Origin: Druceiella hillmani
Lineage: Eukaryota; Arthropoda; Insecta; Lepidoptera; Hepialidae
NCBI GenBank assembly: GCA_039881145.1
Contig: JAYKKI010000039.1
Location: 19,958,001-20,022,000 of the forward strand
Direction of reading: 5' to 3'
DNA: 64,000 nucleotides
Shown: in pieces, positions 22,834 through 34,863 of the stretch
How positions within the stretch are numbered: position 1 is the first letter of the stretch
Layout of the letters: every line of letters starts with the position of its first letter
Made by a program: the position numbers and the translations under genes
Notes under the pieces: generated by a model
Seen by the model: only the letters and a program-made list of their open reading frames with translations
Told to the model about the DNA's origin: nothing
Database searches by the model: none

Positions 22834-22875
22834 AGCTTTGTGCTCTATTGACATAAGTCAATAGACCACAAAGCT
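22834..22875. repeat. Hairpin, 19-bp arms, 4-base loop
   Basis: AGCTTTGTGCTCTATTGAC, loop ATAA, then GTCAATAGACCACAAAGCT. One C/G mismatch interrupts an otherwise complete stem. Confidence 0.9.
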
Positions 22876-25764
22876 AAGCTAGGTCAAAGGCTTCTTTACG
22901 CTTAAAGTATCTAATATTTGTTTGATATGTGTAATGATATCTTTTGGGCTTAACAAAAGAACTGAAAAAATATCATTCTTAAACCCAAAATCTTAATAAA
23001 ATCTTAAATCCACAACCTGATTATTTGTGAATACGTGGAATCAGTTCAAACTTTTGAGTTAAAAGTATTTACATTGATATTTTTTAGTAAAAACCATCAC
23101 AGTAGCTTGTATGTGCTGTCAGTTGTCGTTGACTGATACTAACAAGAAACTGAATAATCCGCACAGCAATAAATTTTGAATAAAATAGAAAAAATATTAG
23201 GCTATTTAAAGTTATTTATGACCAGAAATTTATTACTATATAAATTTATTAGTATATTCAAAAACTCATTTTTTATGGTGTGCTAAAATCGTCATATTTG
23301 ATAAAATGAACGCCATTTTTAATTAAAAAGAAAATACGTCATAATGAAAGATGTTAAAACCAATTTTGAAGGTTGGTAGAATTGATTGTTTTCTGACATT
23401 GACAGTGAGATAGTGAACTGATAAAGTATTTTTAAAATGAATTTGCATTTTTGCCGAACTTATATTATAACAAGATATTCTGTCTGATGCAGATTGTGAT
23501 ATATGTGATGCGTACCTTATCGCCCAATTGGCGGACCTTTCTTGCCATTCCCGACAGAACGGTGAGTATATCTCTATACATTATTACCATTTCGTCCATA
23601 ACGAAACGGAACCAAATTCCTTGTTTAAAGCAATCCTAATTACATTCTTACTACTCAGATTAGTTTTAAAATGTATAATCTTTTGAAGTTTGCATATTAG
23701 ACACTACGACTGGTATTTATTTTGGAACAAGTGCCGTTTGGCAAAAACGCGTATTTTCCTGTTTTCTTTGGCGCTCTGTCCCGATTGTATATCGTAAAAT
23801 ATATTTATTTAGGATATTATTTTTTGGTATTTACACTATTCATTTCAAAACCCTATCACAATATAAAATTGTAAAAATAACATGTTTGTCTAGCAACATA
23901 TTTTGGAATTATATTTGTTTCCGAAGTCATAACTGTATATGCGATGGATTTACATAATTGAATTTTCTTCCTTCTAAACATATTACAGAATACTTTTAAA
24001 ACTCTTTCGACGTATGAATCGATTTGATCTCTTCTCTTCTCTTCAAGTAAAAACATAATATTTTTCAAAGTTGTTAGTTTTTATATATTTTCAAATTACG
24101 CACTTTAGTTAGATCAAAATTAAACACATGAAAAAACGCATACTTGGTTAGTTTTTGCTTTGTGAGTTTTCTCAATATATGACTTTAAACTATAAATGCT
24201 ACAAACATCGAATGTCAGTTTCATCTGCCTGTTTGAGAGAATGTTGAAGCTTTTTGTTGTAAAATTATTCTGTAGAATTTTATTGTAGCGAGCGAGTCTA
24301 ATTTTTTGCACTTGAAATTTACATTTGACAACAACACAATCACCTAGCTAACTAAATAAAGCTTTCCACAACAAACATGGCTTTGGGTAGGGTGGTTGCA
24401 AAAATGTTTATAAAGAAAATTTAAACATTATATTAGGTAGGTATTGTTTTGATAGGTTGATTAATATATGTGTGTATGTACCAAGTATATATAGCATATT
24501 GGTATTTATGTATATATACTAATGGTGACCCGTGCCCATTGGTAGGTTTATTATGTTAAGCAATTAATTGCATCATACAAGCAGTGTTCCTCAACTAAGG
24601 TTACATTTTGCTCTGCTCACATGAATCATATTGTGATGGTATTTAGCCTCTAACCTTCATCTAAGTAGAGCCACCTGCTATAAAAAAATTTCTGAAATAT
24701 GATGTACTGTTTCAGTGACTAGTATGAACAAACAAATAAACAAAATTTTCCGCATTGTACATTAGTATAGATGTATGTTTCGAGTGTATACATTTCAGTT
24801 TTATTTTAATAAATATAGTCTCATGAAACTGGATGCAGCAAAATTGTTTCTGTCATTTCAATGGTTGTATAAAGTTAAATTAGGATTCAAGCATTAAAAT
24901 TGATCGTTCAGTGACAGAATACTGTAATTTTGTGCATGTAGCGTTGAAGTTAACATGCAATCTATAGTGTAATAATATATGGTTCTTACACATTTTAACC
25001 AATTTCTTTACCGCTTGTGTTTATTTACTGATTCTTTATACTCTCTTTCATTGAAATACACTTAATTCTTATGCAATTGTATTTTTGGTCGCCTTCCAAA
25101 ATTTTTCTATTATAGAATACCTTATATATTATTGTTTTTTCCACACAGAGTCTTGGTTACGCGTTGGATATTACAAATAATTATAATGTCTATGTGCAAT
25201 ACACTCAATTTAAAAAAATGTGCCACTTTATTCAAGTTTTAAACGTAATTTGTAGTTCATTAGTGTACTGATGTTTTACACTTTTGAGCCATCATTAAAT
25301 AATTTTTATGAGATTACTTTCTTAGCAATAAGGCCACTGCCACCACCACCACCACCTGTGTGCGCAGCATTTTAAGTGAGCGTTTAATTTTTATAAATGT
25401 GTAAATAAGTGTTTAAAAAATATCAAAATATATTGTTCATTTTTAGTATCGCACTCAATAGCATTGCTGTAAAGCCTCTCTTTACACCTAGAGAATATTT
25501 ACTGTTTGTATGTAAGTTTACTGAAAATTAATACATATGACGCCATCTGTTATAATAATTATAGAATTAATCTTTTTTTAAGTATATTATCTAGTTGGCC
25601 TATTGCGAATTTTAAAATATTGGAACATAACCTATGTGTAACTACGGACCCAACATAATCCGCCAGTGGAAACTTCATGCACATGCAAATGAACAGGCTC
25701 ATAGACGATGACTTTGGTTGTGTTCCCCTAAATCATTTTTTGTAAATGCCTTCAACGTACAGAC

Positions 25765-25794
25765 ACATATATTATATATATATTTATATATATA

Positions 25795-25848
<54 letters not shown>

Positions 25849-25905
25849 TATACATATACATATACATATACATATATATATAAATATACATATATATATA
25901 TATAT
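25765..25905. repeat. (TA)n/(TACA)n microsatellite
   Basis: TA repeats with ATATACATA interruptions. It sits exactly at a breakpoint between copy A blocks whose partners in copy B are about 2.6 kb apart. The Tyr/Ile frames on both strands are repeat artefacts. Confidence 0.95.
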
Positions 25906-26164
25906 ACAACCGAATTTATACAGTCTAATAATAAACCTGACATAGTAATGAATTTGCAAACATTAACATTTTATAAATGCCGAGGATACAAAGTAAACTT
26001 GTATAGAATGAACACAATATCGCGAAATTTTATGTGCGGAAGATGACCAAGAACATGTCTGTTCTTAAGCACTGCCAACATCCTGTTTGTTTATTCAAGC
26101 ATCTACTGTCCAGTACCACTACATTCTTCATCTCTCCCTGTGTGTAAAACTTCCTTGAGCGATT

Positions 26165-26302
26165 TAGGCACACGTTATACATTTATACATTTGTTTCCGT
26201 TATACATTATTCATTTCGTTATACATTTATACAGGTTATACATTTATATATTTATATAGGCACACGTTATACATTTATTCATTTCGTTATACATTTGTTT
26301 AA
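26165..26302 (+). repeat. Tandem GTTATACATT-type repeat
   Basis: At least six copies of GTTATACATT occur, embedded in two larger units that each begin GGCACACGTTATACATTTAT. Absent from copy B at the corresponding place. Confidence 0.8.
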
Positions 26303-26421
26303 TTGCTACAATTCGAGTAACAGGGCACTTGTTTGTTAAAGGTTTCGTATCTCAAAAGGAAAACAATGTTTATAAGATCATTCACATGTCTGCCAGTCTG
26401 TTACAGGTATTTTTCTCAGTT

Positions 26422-26469
26422 TTTTTAGTTTTTATGTCAAGTCGTTTGACTTGACATAAAAACTAAAAA
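26422..26469. repeat. Perfect hairpin, 22-bp arms, 4-base loop
   Basis: The left arm ends ...TTTTTATGTCAAGTC, the loop is GTTT, and the right arm begins GACTTGACATAAAAA. All 22 positions pair. The aligned part of copy B (about 59790-59830) lacks it, so it arose in copy A or was lost in B. Confidence 0.95.
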
Positions 26470-27959
26470 TTTGGTATAGTAATAAAACATATCAACCCAC
26501 ACATATCTCATTATTAGCACTCAAAAATTTGTAAATAGTTTATTAAAAATGTGTTATTAAACATTTATAAGTTTTTAACCCCCTTAGTGCGGGTTCTACT
26601 CAAGTAGAGCAGTCTCCTACTTCACTGAGATCTCTTGTGATGGAAATTAAACAAAATATTACTTTGAGTTAAATCTATGATTTCCTCAAAACTCCATCCG
26701 ATTTAGGTCAGTAGTTTTCACATGATACATGTTCAAATAAATATACAAAAATGCCAAAAACATTTTTTAATCTGTTACTTTTACTATGTCCCTCTAAATC
26801 ATTACTTCATAAATACCTGCAATGACATATGCCATTTCTACATTTTTATTATATGTATAGATTAATAAATTGATGTAAACAATTGATTCAAAGACGAAGC
26901 TGCACACTGTGATACTGTTAAAATATGTCCATGTCAAAATTACAGTCTCAATTTTTTCTTTTATTTGTATTTTTCCTACTTTTTCTTGTCTATTATTATT
27001 TCAAAGAGAAAATTTACTTGACGCAAGAGATTACAGTGAAGTAGGAGACTGCTGGCCACATCAGCGGGACGTGGCTGGCCCGACAAGTCCAACTGACTAT
27101 GCTACATAAACAGCACAAGGTGCTATGTCTATCACAATATGACCACTTTCCAGTATCTCTGTAAACTGTTACACGTCAGCTCTACTTCGATTCTGAAACA
27201 ATGTCTACTAGAACTTGCAAGAACACATTACCTCAAAGATATATATTGTTCAAAATTATGTTTTTATTATGTTCATCATTATTTAAAAGTTCGTTTAGAA
27301 CGTATTCTATAAATTGTAGATATTTAACATGACTAAAATACATGCAAACTACGTTTGTCCCAGTGATCCCATATCCTCTCTTTGAACGTAATCGAGGCTA
27401 TACTGTGCGAAGATTACATATATACCTTTATTATGGAATTGAAAAGTGTTGAAAAGGAAAAAAATGAGCAGCCATGTGCTGACACTTCAGTCCTCCATCA
27501 GACTCAATGTATGGGAGGGGAAAGCCGTTCCACTGAACTTGGGGCAAGTGTTTTCATTAGATATAATGAGCACTGCAAGGATGAAGAGGTGGAAAGGGAA
27601 GATTTATGGTATAAGGTTTACAATCCAACATATTTGTTGCTTTTGAGTCACTATGAGGCAGCGGTTTTTTTTGGGCATACCAGAGGATCGAAATTGAGCT
27701 GTGTAGTGGATGCGTAGTTTACGTGGATATCAGAAACTTTTATATAGATGAGTAGCTGACTGTCTATACAGATTCGGTTTTGAGATATTTAAAAAGTTTA
27801 TGAAAACTGGAAACAAAATTTAGTGATTATTTGGAAAATTTGAAAATCAATCATCATTCATTCTAAAGCAAAATGTATTGATTTTGCAACTAAAATAAAA
27901 AATTAATAAGACAAAAGGAGGTATATAGATAGACATACAAGTAATAATCCAGTACAGTC

Positions 27960-30055
27960 AGTAGTATTTTCAATCGATGAAAGTTCACAAACTAATCTCT
28001 CAATGTGTCCGATGATCAAGTCAGTGGCCAGACGAGGTTCGCCTGCCAACTATCGGCTATTCGCCACCGCCATCAGTAAACATTCAAAATTGGCGTGTGT
28101 GCAGCTAACGATGAGAGTCTATATTTGCCGAATGCGCAGAATGCGAAACACTTCGGTAGTTATCAGTAGAACTACCGAAGTGACACCAAGTGTTAACATA
28201 ACCTAGTAATACCCGAATGCCACCGCACACACACAATTCATGCACTACAGCTGACCGGTTAAGGAACAAAGATGTCCAATACCGATCTCATAGGTCAATA
28301 ATACATTAAACTGGTGAAATGGATGGCAAATTGTTTTGCAGTCGAGTGCTTTAAATACGTTCATGTATTGCATCTCACACCTGACATGACTCCAGAATCA
28401 CTGGCAATTTATGTTAAAAACCCCTATCTGTTATCGAAAAGCTTGTAACAAAAGAGGAGTATATTTTCTTTAAGCTTGACGTACGAGAAGATAAACTGGA
28501 TATCATTTTAAAACCTACATTCTCGTCAAAGAAGACATCTATTAATGAAAAAAACATTTCCGAGTCATGCCAAAATCTGCTTGCAACACTTGGCAAATAG
28601 GATTCTGCAGGGCCATGTACAAACACTGCAATTATATTATCAAAATACGTGTGGCCTTAAAGGAAATTTGGCAGATTTCACTTTCGAATGCTTTGACTGG
28701 GAGTTATGATATAATTGCTTTAAGTGAAATATGTTTGGATGAGTCTACGCATGGCACGTGGTTACTAAACGCACATTACACGTGTAGCAACATGTCTGAG
28801 CAATACGCGGCGGTGATGTGCTGTTAGCTGCACAACAACCCATCACTTTGGAGCATGTGCTGGAATATGAAATAGTAACTAAATGTACTATTGAACATTC
28901 CATTATATATGTATGTATTGTGTATATCTCGCTCTTTGTCTATAGTAAAATTTATAATAACTTCTTTTTGTATGTCTATAATATTTGCGAACGTCTTGAA
29001 AAATTTATATAATTGGTCGTTTAAATCTGTATAATTCTAAAAAACGGTTAAATTTTTATGTCCAGTTATCCTTCTCTTCACTTATAAATGTTAATAATGT
29101 CCATAATGCTAGTGATATCCCACTTGGGGTGCTATCAGGTGATCGTGGCACAACTGTATAGTGATGTTGCCATACTATTATATATAAGTATAATCATCAT
29201 CCACCACTCTCTGTGAGCATTCATACTGCATTCCCTTTATTGTGTTTCTTTAAAAATGTTTAGACCTACAAATATGTAGTATCTAGTCGGGTTTGATCGA
29301 CAGTTCATTTCTGATATTAAACACAGACACTATTATCACCTCCCTCGGAATCAGTTGCAATCCACTAATGACTACAAAACGTATGTTTCGCTCCAAACTA
29401 CAAACGTCAAATAAAGCAACTTGGAGCTGATTATATATATATAACACAGAAGAAAACTGTACATTGTTTTGGCCATATATTAACAGCCAAAGAGCCAGTT
29501 ACGGCGCAAGTGATATCATTTAATGAGATGGCAATTTTATTCATCATAAAGGGGTGACTGAAGCTTTCGCTGAGTACTTCCGGTCCTTGTGCAGTACGAA
29601 CATTCCTCAATTTGACTCTGCATTGATGTCGTCTTGCTATCGTGGCAGAGCCGACCTTGTCACATAGATAAGTAATACTCATGATGGAAAATAACACTAG
29701 TATTATACTCTGGTGGCAACATTTCTGATGTATCTAATTTTCGGGTGATTGCGATCCTCTCTGCACTGCTTAAACTATTCCATTTTACGTTACGTTGTAA
29801 TATCTATTTAAGCTATATAAGTCAGATTTCTGTGGGGAGAATTTTGTATTAGTTGTTCAGCAGTTACATATCTCGTATGTTTCATCTGTCTTCTACGAGC
29901 ATCGCTATATCTCTACCAGCTTGATATGAGTTTTCAAGTCGATGTTGCATTTTCCAGCTACCAAAAAGGATTTGATAGCGTTGACAATGACATCTCATTA
30001 AACCACCTTGACGCAGCTGATTTCTTTCTTCACTTCTTACATTTCTTCCCTTCAT
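27960..30055 (+). mobile_element. CR1/Jockey-like LINE, copy A, 5' portion (decayed)
   Basis: At about 28340-28560 a frame reads HVLHLTPDMTPESLAIYVK, EKLVTK and FFKLDVREDKLDIIL, resembling the C-terminal domain of ORF1 proteins in CR1-type LINEs. From 28567 the endonuclease of ORF2 begins: SYDIIALSEICLDEST matches the YD(V/I)IALTETWLDES block holding the catalytic Glu. Stops and shifts are frequent. The element breaks off at about 30055 where the I-type LINE is inserted and resumes at 33641. The same LINE, uninterrupted, is in copy B (61330-63100), so it predates the duplication. Its exact 5' start is unclear. Confidence 0.65.
28149..28182. repeat. Perfect hairpin, 13-bp arms, 8-base loop
   Basis: CACTTCGGTAGTT, loop ATCAGTAG, then AACTACCGAAGTG. 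The aligned stretch in copy B (about 61520-61555) has only one decayed arm. Confidence 0.9.
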
Positions 30056-30205
30056 GATAGTAAAATGACGCACTAACATAGCCATCTTTCAGGGTTTTTG
30101 ATGCATCTGTATATATTCACGTCCAATCCATCCAAAAAGAATTCAAGATAAAATTGAACAGCAAATTAGCATTTTTGGACTCCTTATCAACTCCAAAACA
30201 CAAAT

Positions 30206-31325
30206 TTATATTTGGCCTGTGAAATACCGATCAAATGGGAAACTATAGAGAGGGAGAGAAGAATTTTGATAAACGGGGTTAGACAGGGATTTGAATCTTT
30301 GGAAGCTAATGATAAGAAGTGGTCGGGACTTAGAATGCCAAAAAGGACCATGCTCAATAAGCCTAGAGAGGAGGGTGAGTCTTGGGAAGATGGGGTGAGT
30401 AGAAAACCTTAATGATAATAGATAATGGTCAGTATTGTTTACTAATAGATAATGGTGTAAATAAATAAATAACGGTCTGTAAATAGATAATTGTGAAGTA
30501 ATTTCCCTTCTCAAGAAGACCACCACAGCGCTTTTGGAAGGGGATAAATCCATACCATGAGAATTAACCAATTTGTTCAGGTTAACAAGGGCAGAGTTTA
30601 AAGCATTTTCGACAACTGTTATTGACTTATCAGAAGAATGTAAAAGCAGATAATTGGCATATTACAAAATACGACAGAAAGGATTTACTGCTGAGTGGAT
30701 CGCATAGAAGTAATTATTGAAAAATAAGGGACTTGAAACAGAGCCTTGCGGAAGACCCCTCCATGTGGTTCTATTTGAGGGAGGGGATCCGGGGGATCTA
30801 AGAATAAAGGAAATTGAGGAGGAAATTTGTAATCTTGATCGGCATCCCAAGATTATGAAGAGATTTCTTGAGGATCGGAAGGTTTACGTTATCGTAGGCT
30901 GAATAAAGATCTAAATAAGCAGCAACGAGGAACTCTTGCTGAGAGAAGGTAAATCTGATGTCAGCGGTTAGGACGCTGAGATTGTCCATCATACTTTTAG
31001 CTCTTCTGAAGCCAAATCGGTTACTTGGAAAAATGGAATGGAGTTGTGTAAACCAACATTCCAAACGGTTCTTAATTAGATGTTCCGTAATCTTCGTTAA
31101 AACAGGAGAAAGGGCTATGGGTCTGTAGGATGAATCTACTTTGGGATTTTTATGAGGTTTGAGAATGAGAATTATTATTTGAGTTTTCCATGACTTTGGA
31201 ATATAACCTGATATGAGCCAGGAATTAAAGTTAAAATATCCCGTAGTTATAATGCTATGGGACATGTTGGAATAGGGCATATATAGAGAGGATGGCGATA
31301 TTTTTAGCTCTCGCAGCAACAACAT
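30206..31325 (-). pseudogene. I-type LINE reverse transcriptase, broken
   Basis: From 31325 downward: GYIPKSWKTQIIILILKPHK, SSYRPIALSPVLTKITEHLI, FGFRRAKSMMDNLSVL, then YLDLYSAYDNVNLP with the first catalytic Asp of the palm (motif A). A second piece reads TTWRGLPQGSVSSPLFFNN (thumb-side GLPQGS block). Just below it (about 30650-30664) the active-site box reads stop-YANY instead of QYADD, so both catalytic aspartates of motif C are lost. NSHGMDLSPSKSAVVVF follows. The order is that of LINE RTs of the I/Jockey group. Two frames are needed and the active site is destroyed. Confidence 0.85.
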
Positions 31326-31357
31326 TGAATTTACAACTGCAAGAAGCCGAGATAAAT

Positions 31358-31816
31358 CTAGGAGAAGGGAAGGGATATATCAAGTAATAAAGCAGAACCT
31401 CCCTTGCCATCTGCTCTATCATTCCGTAGACAGGCATAGAATCCTAGCTTCAGACAAGTTTCCGAGATGACAACCACGGATGGAGAGTGCTTGACAAGGA
31501 CGTGACGAAGATTTGCTTTGTTAGAAATAACACTGTGACTATTCGTTGCAAGACCCTCGACACTGTTGGCGGAGCTATTAGAAATAAGGGGTTGAAGAGA
31601 GGTAAAAATAGAAGAGGCAACATTGAACGGTATTTGATTGGGAGAACTCATGATTTTGACCAAAGTGGTCAATAGAAGCTGAATAATACTCGTAGAAGGA
31701 GTATTAAATAAAGATTGTTGACTAAGGCCGCAGCCATTTTCCGGCTGAGGGATTCGGAAGTCTGCCCAGGTTTGTTCTAAAGCCGAGCGGTCATAGTCCT
31801 GGTTGGGACTTGTCAA
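31358..31816 (-). pseudogene. I-type LINE ORF2 start: linker and AP-endonuclease remnant
   Basis: A 152-codon frame ends with NKANLRHVLVKHSPSVVVIS, ETCLK and NDRADGKGGSALLL. This is the beginning of the AP-like endonuclease, whose ETWL motif carries the catalytic Glu. It is cut off after GGSALLL: the rest of the endonuclease is missing before the RT piece at 31325, indicating an internal deletion. The upstream half is a Ser/Pro/Asn-rich linker. Confidence 0.65.
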
Positions 31817-31829
31817 AGAGTGGGGGTTT

Positions 31830-32880
31830 CTAAGAAGAGTTCGTGGGATGAGACGGGGAGAACAAATTTTTGGGAAGAAGTTGGAGGGGAAAAATTTGGG
31901 GTTTAAGCTGTAACTGAGTCATATAAATTTCATGCAGAAGGGACCATTTTGGAGGCTTCTGCATAGGAAATGTTTTTTTTAGACATTTCAAATTTGATCT
32001 TTTTTTGTCTTTCCAATTCCGGACAAATTCTATCAATATAATAATCATGATTTCCACTGCAATAGATACATTTTGCCTTGTCAATAGGAAGAGAACAATT
32101 TCTTCTGACGTGACCTTCACCACATCGGAAACAACGCTCGTAAGATCGTCATTTTTCAGCAACATGACTAAACCTACAACATTTAAAGCATCGTATTGTA
32201 GGCAATTCATATTTCAAGACTGGAAGGGAGAAATGATGCCATAAATATGCTTTGGAGACGGATTTGGTCATCAAAGGTGATGACCGTCGTCTACGATGGA
32301 AAATATTTAGGTTGACCATCGATCATTTTTTTAAAGTTTAAGCGGCGGACTTTAATAACCTTACTGCATACTTCTGGGACTTCTATGTTTTGTAGTGCCC
32401 CTTCGTCCGTCCAATCGACTGGAACATTGTGAACAATGCCCATACGAGTGACGTTAAAGGAGGGGATGACTAATTTATTCTGTCCCGTGATAGCAGAGTG
32501 ATTTACGAAGCGGTTGGCAGAGTCTGCAGATGAAAATTTCACCGAAATTCTGTTTCTGCCAATTTGTTTCACTCTATCTCGAATTATGCCATCGACATGG
32601 TAATTTTTTAAAATAGAATTTAATTTAATAGTATGGAGAGAGAATCCGGAATTGGGCTGGGGTTTTTTCTTACAATGTAAACAATAAATGTCGCCAGAGA
32701 CATATAAACGATCTTCAAAATAATTCGGAGGGTGGGAGAAAGGGCATGAGGTCGGGGGCGATGGAAGTAAATTAGAATTTGCTTGTGAAAGAGGAGTGCG
32801 AGGGGTTTTGCAAAGTATAGCATCCTCTGTTTAAGTGCAGGAAAGAGTCAAAAGGATGGAATGTAGGAATATTTGTTGAT
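31830..32880 (-). pseudogene. I-type LINE ORF1 (gag-like) remnant
   Basis: Minus-strand pieces include NRFVNHSAITGQNKLVIPSF, GIVHNVPVDWTDEGALQNI and KVIKVRRLNFKK, corresponding to the same blocks in the better preserved copy at 46.7-47.4 kb. The zinc-knuckle part survives only in mixed frames. Nucleic-acid binding is the known role of this protein in I-type elements. Frameshifts preclude function. Confidence 0.65.
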
Positions 32881-33207
32881 TCATTTTTTAAACAGTTTGC
32901 TCTTTTACAATTTTTGGATTTGCGCTTGAGTTCTTGTTGAAAATCCATAATGGTAACAAATCTAGCTGGGGAAGTTCAAGCAGATTCAATGTGACAAGAA
33001 AGAATAATACAAAAATTAAACAAAAAAGGAACGTACCGAACAGGACACTGATTATAACAATTATTAGAATATAACTAGTGACAAAATCTAAATGGAAATA
33101 GATTTCAAATATAAATTACATAAATAATAGATAAGTAATTGCAACAAAATAGACTGACTACCACGAACATAATAATGAAAAAAAAGGGTGCGTGTACTTA
33201 TGAGTAG

Positions 33208-33605
33208 AAGTTATACTTCTTTGGCATTATTAAATAATACATACGGATAGATAACCTCAATTATATTGGAGCACTTGAAAAAGTCTATAAACACAATTTT
33301 TTCACTAATATTTACGAATAGTAAATATATTAATCAAAATATTGAATTTAAATCACTACTGAATATAATTTGTCAGCATATATATAAATCGCACTTATAT
33401 GAAACTAAAACACGTGTGTGAATGTAGACACTAGAAACATGTGGATAAATACTATGAATATGAAAACAGTGAACAGAGGCAACGATGGTGCCAATAGCTT
33501 TTGTTTCGAGACTGCAACCGCTGCAACTTCATACTGTAACTTTTGATGAATCTTAAAATTCCACTCTTATCATTTTTTCATAACGCGCCTAAAGAAGTAT
33601 AACTT
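33208..33605. mobile_element. Small inverted-repeat element (MITE-like) in the LINE 5' region
   Basis: The left end reads GAAGTTATACTTCTTTGGC. The right end, in reverse complement, reads GAAGTTATACTTCTTTAGGC. The roughly 398 bp between has no coding. The related LINE copy at 48.1 kb lacks this segment at the corresponding point, so it is an insertion. Target-site duplication and superfamily could not be decided. Confidence 0.55.
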
Positions 33606-33640
33606 CAATAATGAGGCAGCGAAAAATCTTTCCACTTTGT

Positions 33641-34140
33641 TTGACAATTTCTATGGCAATCCCGCTTGCACTCCTCACGAGTACGAACACCCCATTGGTG
33701 GACAACCTTATGTCGACGTAATGAAGTAGTAGACTTTTGATATGTTTCTTCCATTAACCTGTTATTTATGGTTAATATGTAGCAAGTTAAAAACGTATTA
33801 TTTAGAGCTCATATGAAACTAAATACAGTCTGATAATTGAACACGTTCCTTCGATATTCATATGTGCGAGGATATGGTTATTTCCCTTTTCTATTTTCTA
33901 CCGATTTCCTTTTGAGTATGCTGGGTTATTATCCATTGCAGCATGGAAGAGATACATTGCAGCACAGAAGAGAGTCTTTGATGACATTTATTTTCTGATT
34001 GTTTAAAGATTTGATGCCCTAATTAATTAAAAAAGTTCTCAACTCTTCGTACCTGATAACTACCTGCGTTCGCACAGTCAACACCTTTTTACAATATTGG
34101 CATTTAGAATCGAATTATATTTACATTTTCCACTTTCTTA
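33641..34140 (+). mobile_element. CR1/Jockey-like LINE, copy A, 3' portion of RT
   Basis: Continues the LINE interrupted at 30055. EYEHPIGG-like and DLGVQFD-like blocks, then FDIHMCEDMVISLF-like sequence, match the post-palm C-terminus that is clearer in copy B at 62565-63100. Heavily decayed and shorter than copy B by a deletion around 33735. Confidence 0.55.
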
Positions 34141-34407
34141 TGGTATACAATTGCTCATCCGCCTGATCGCGATTGCACCAGAGCATGACGTATTTATGAT
34201 GAGTGAGATTAAACTTATTGAATGGTGTCATAGTTATGTATTGTAATATTACTAAATTTAATTGTCTTGTTTTCGTTATTGAAATGTAAAGGTGTTAAAA
34301 CTGTAGTGTAAATAAATTTATATATAAATAAATAAATAAGAAATAATAATAAATAATGGTTATGCATTACAGACAATATGACAATTTCATCTAAACGCTG
34401 AAGCAAA

Positions 34408-34860
34408 ATGATTGCAAGAGAAGATTACGACGGCATCTGTAGTTTTGTCTAGATAGTACAAGATATCCAGTGGCTCCTTCTACAACAACACTGGACGATG
34501 AATGCGAATAGTTTTAAGCACAACAGAACATTAGTCAAGATCTACAAGCTGTCCGCCAACAAAAGGCTGCTTTAATGCAACAAAAAAACTTCCACAACAA
34601 CCAGCTGTCTACAAATACTTGCATGGGTTTGTACTAATACCTTTTGTCCACGTGTAATATAAACACACAGGTGAATAACCCTACAAATGTGAAGTGTGTG
34701 ACTCTAGTTTAATTAATTAATAGTACTTTAACCACGCACATGAAAATATACACAATTGAAAATCTCATGTTTGACATATGCGATTGAAGACTTACAGATA
34801 ATAGTAATTTAACCAAGCATATCAGGACATACACAGGTAAAAAAACCCTACGAGTGTGAC
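34408..34860 (+). pseudogene. Broken 5' part of the zinc-finger gene (copy A)
   Basis: An ATG at 34408 begins MIAREDY, homologous to the MTAIEDYSEAHLK start in copy B (63404), but small deletions bring a stop within 15 codons. Downstream, a Gln-rich linker (LSANKRLL..QQK, 34540-34600) and remnants of two or three C2H2 fingers (34660-34860: KCEVCDSSL, TTHMKIYT, DNSNLTKHIRTYTG) can be followed with stops. A single extra A in the run at about 34846 shifts the frame just before the intact array. The upstream part therefore cannot be read through into the fingers as it stands. Confidence 0.65.
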
Positions 34861-34863
34861 ATC

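Larger units (their letters stand above)
30055..33641 (-). mobile_element. I-type LINE, copy 1, inserted in the CR1-like LINE
   Basis: A non-LTR element on the minus strand with its 5' end at about 33641 and 3' side at about 30055. It contains gag-like, endonuclease and reverse-transcriptase remnants. Both junctions can be placed by comparison with the uninterrupted copy B: left at GACGCAGCTGATTTC.../TAAAATGACGC, right after CTTTCCACTTTGTTTGA. It shares its 5' region (CCACGAACATAATAATGAA) and a 3' segment (GGGTTTTTGATGCAT) with the element at 45270-48170. No YADD remains, so it is dead. Confidence 0.8.

Noticed and set aside
24510..24545. Possible second Helitron end (ACTAATGGTGACCCGTGCCC) on the minus strand
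   Set aside because: It resembles the complement of the 7.2-kb end, but the hairpin is poor and the CTAG terminus is lost (CTAA). The copy B counterpart is even less convincing.
25699..25959. Three overlapping Tyr/Ile-rich frames
   Set aside because: Translation of the (TA)n/(TACA)n microsatellite on both strands.
27382..27717. 111-codon plus-strand frame
   Set aside because: The aligned part of copy B is not open in this frame, the second half lies in sequence unique to copy A, and no domain is visible. Probably chance.
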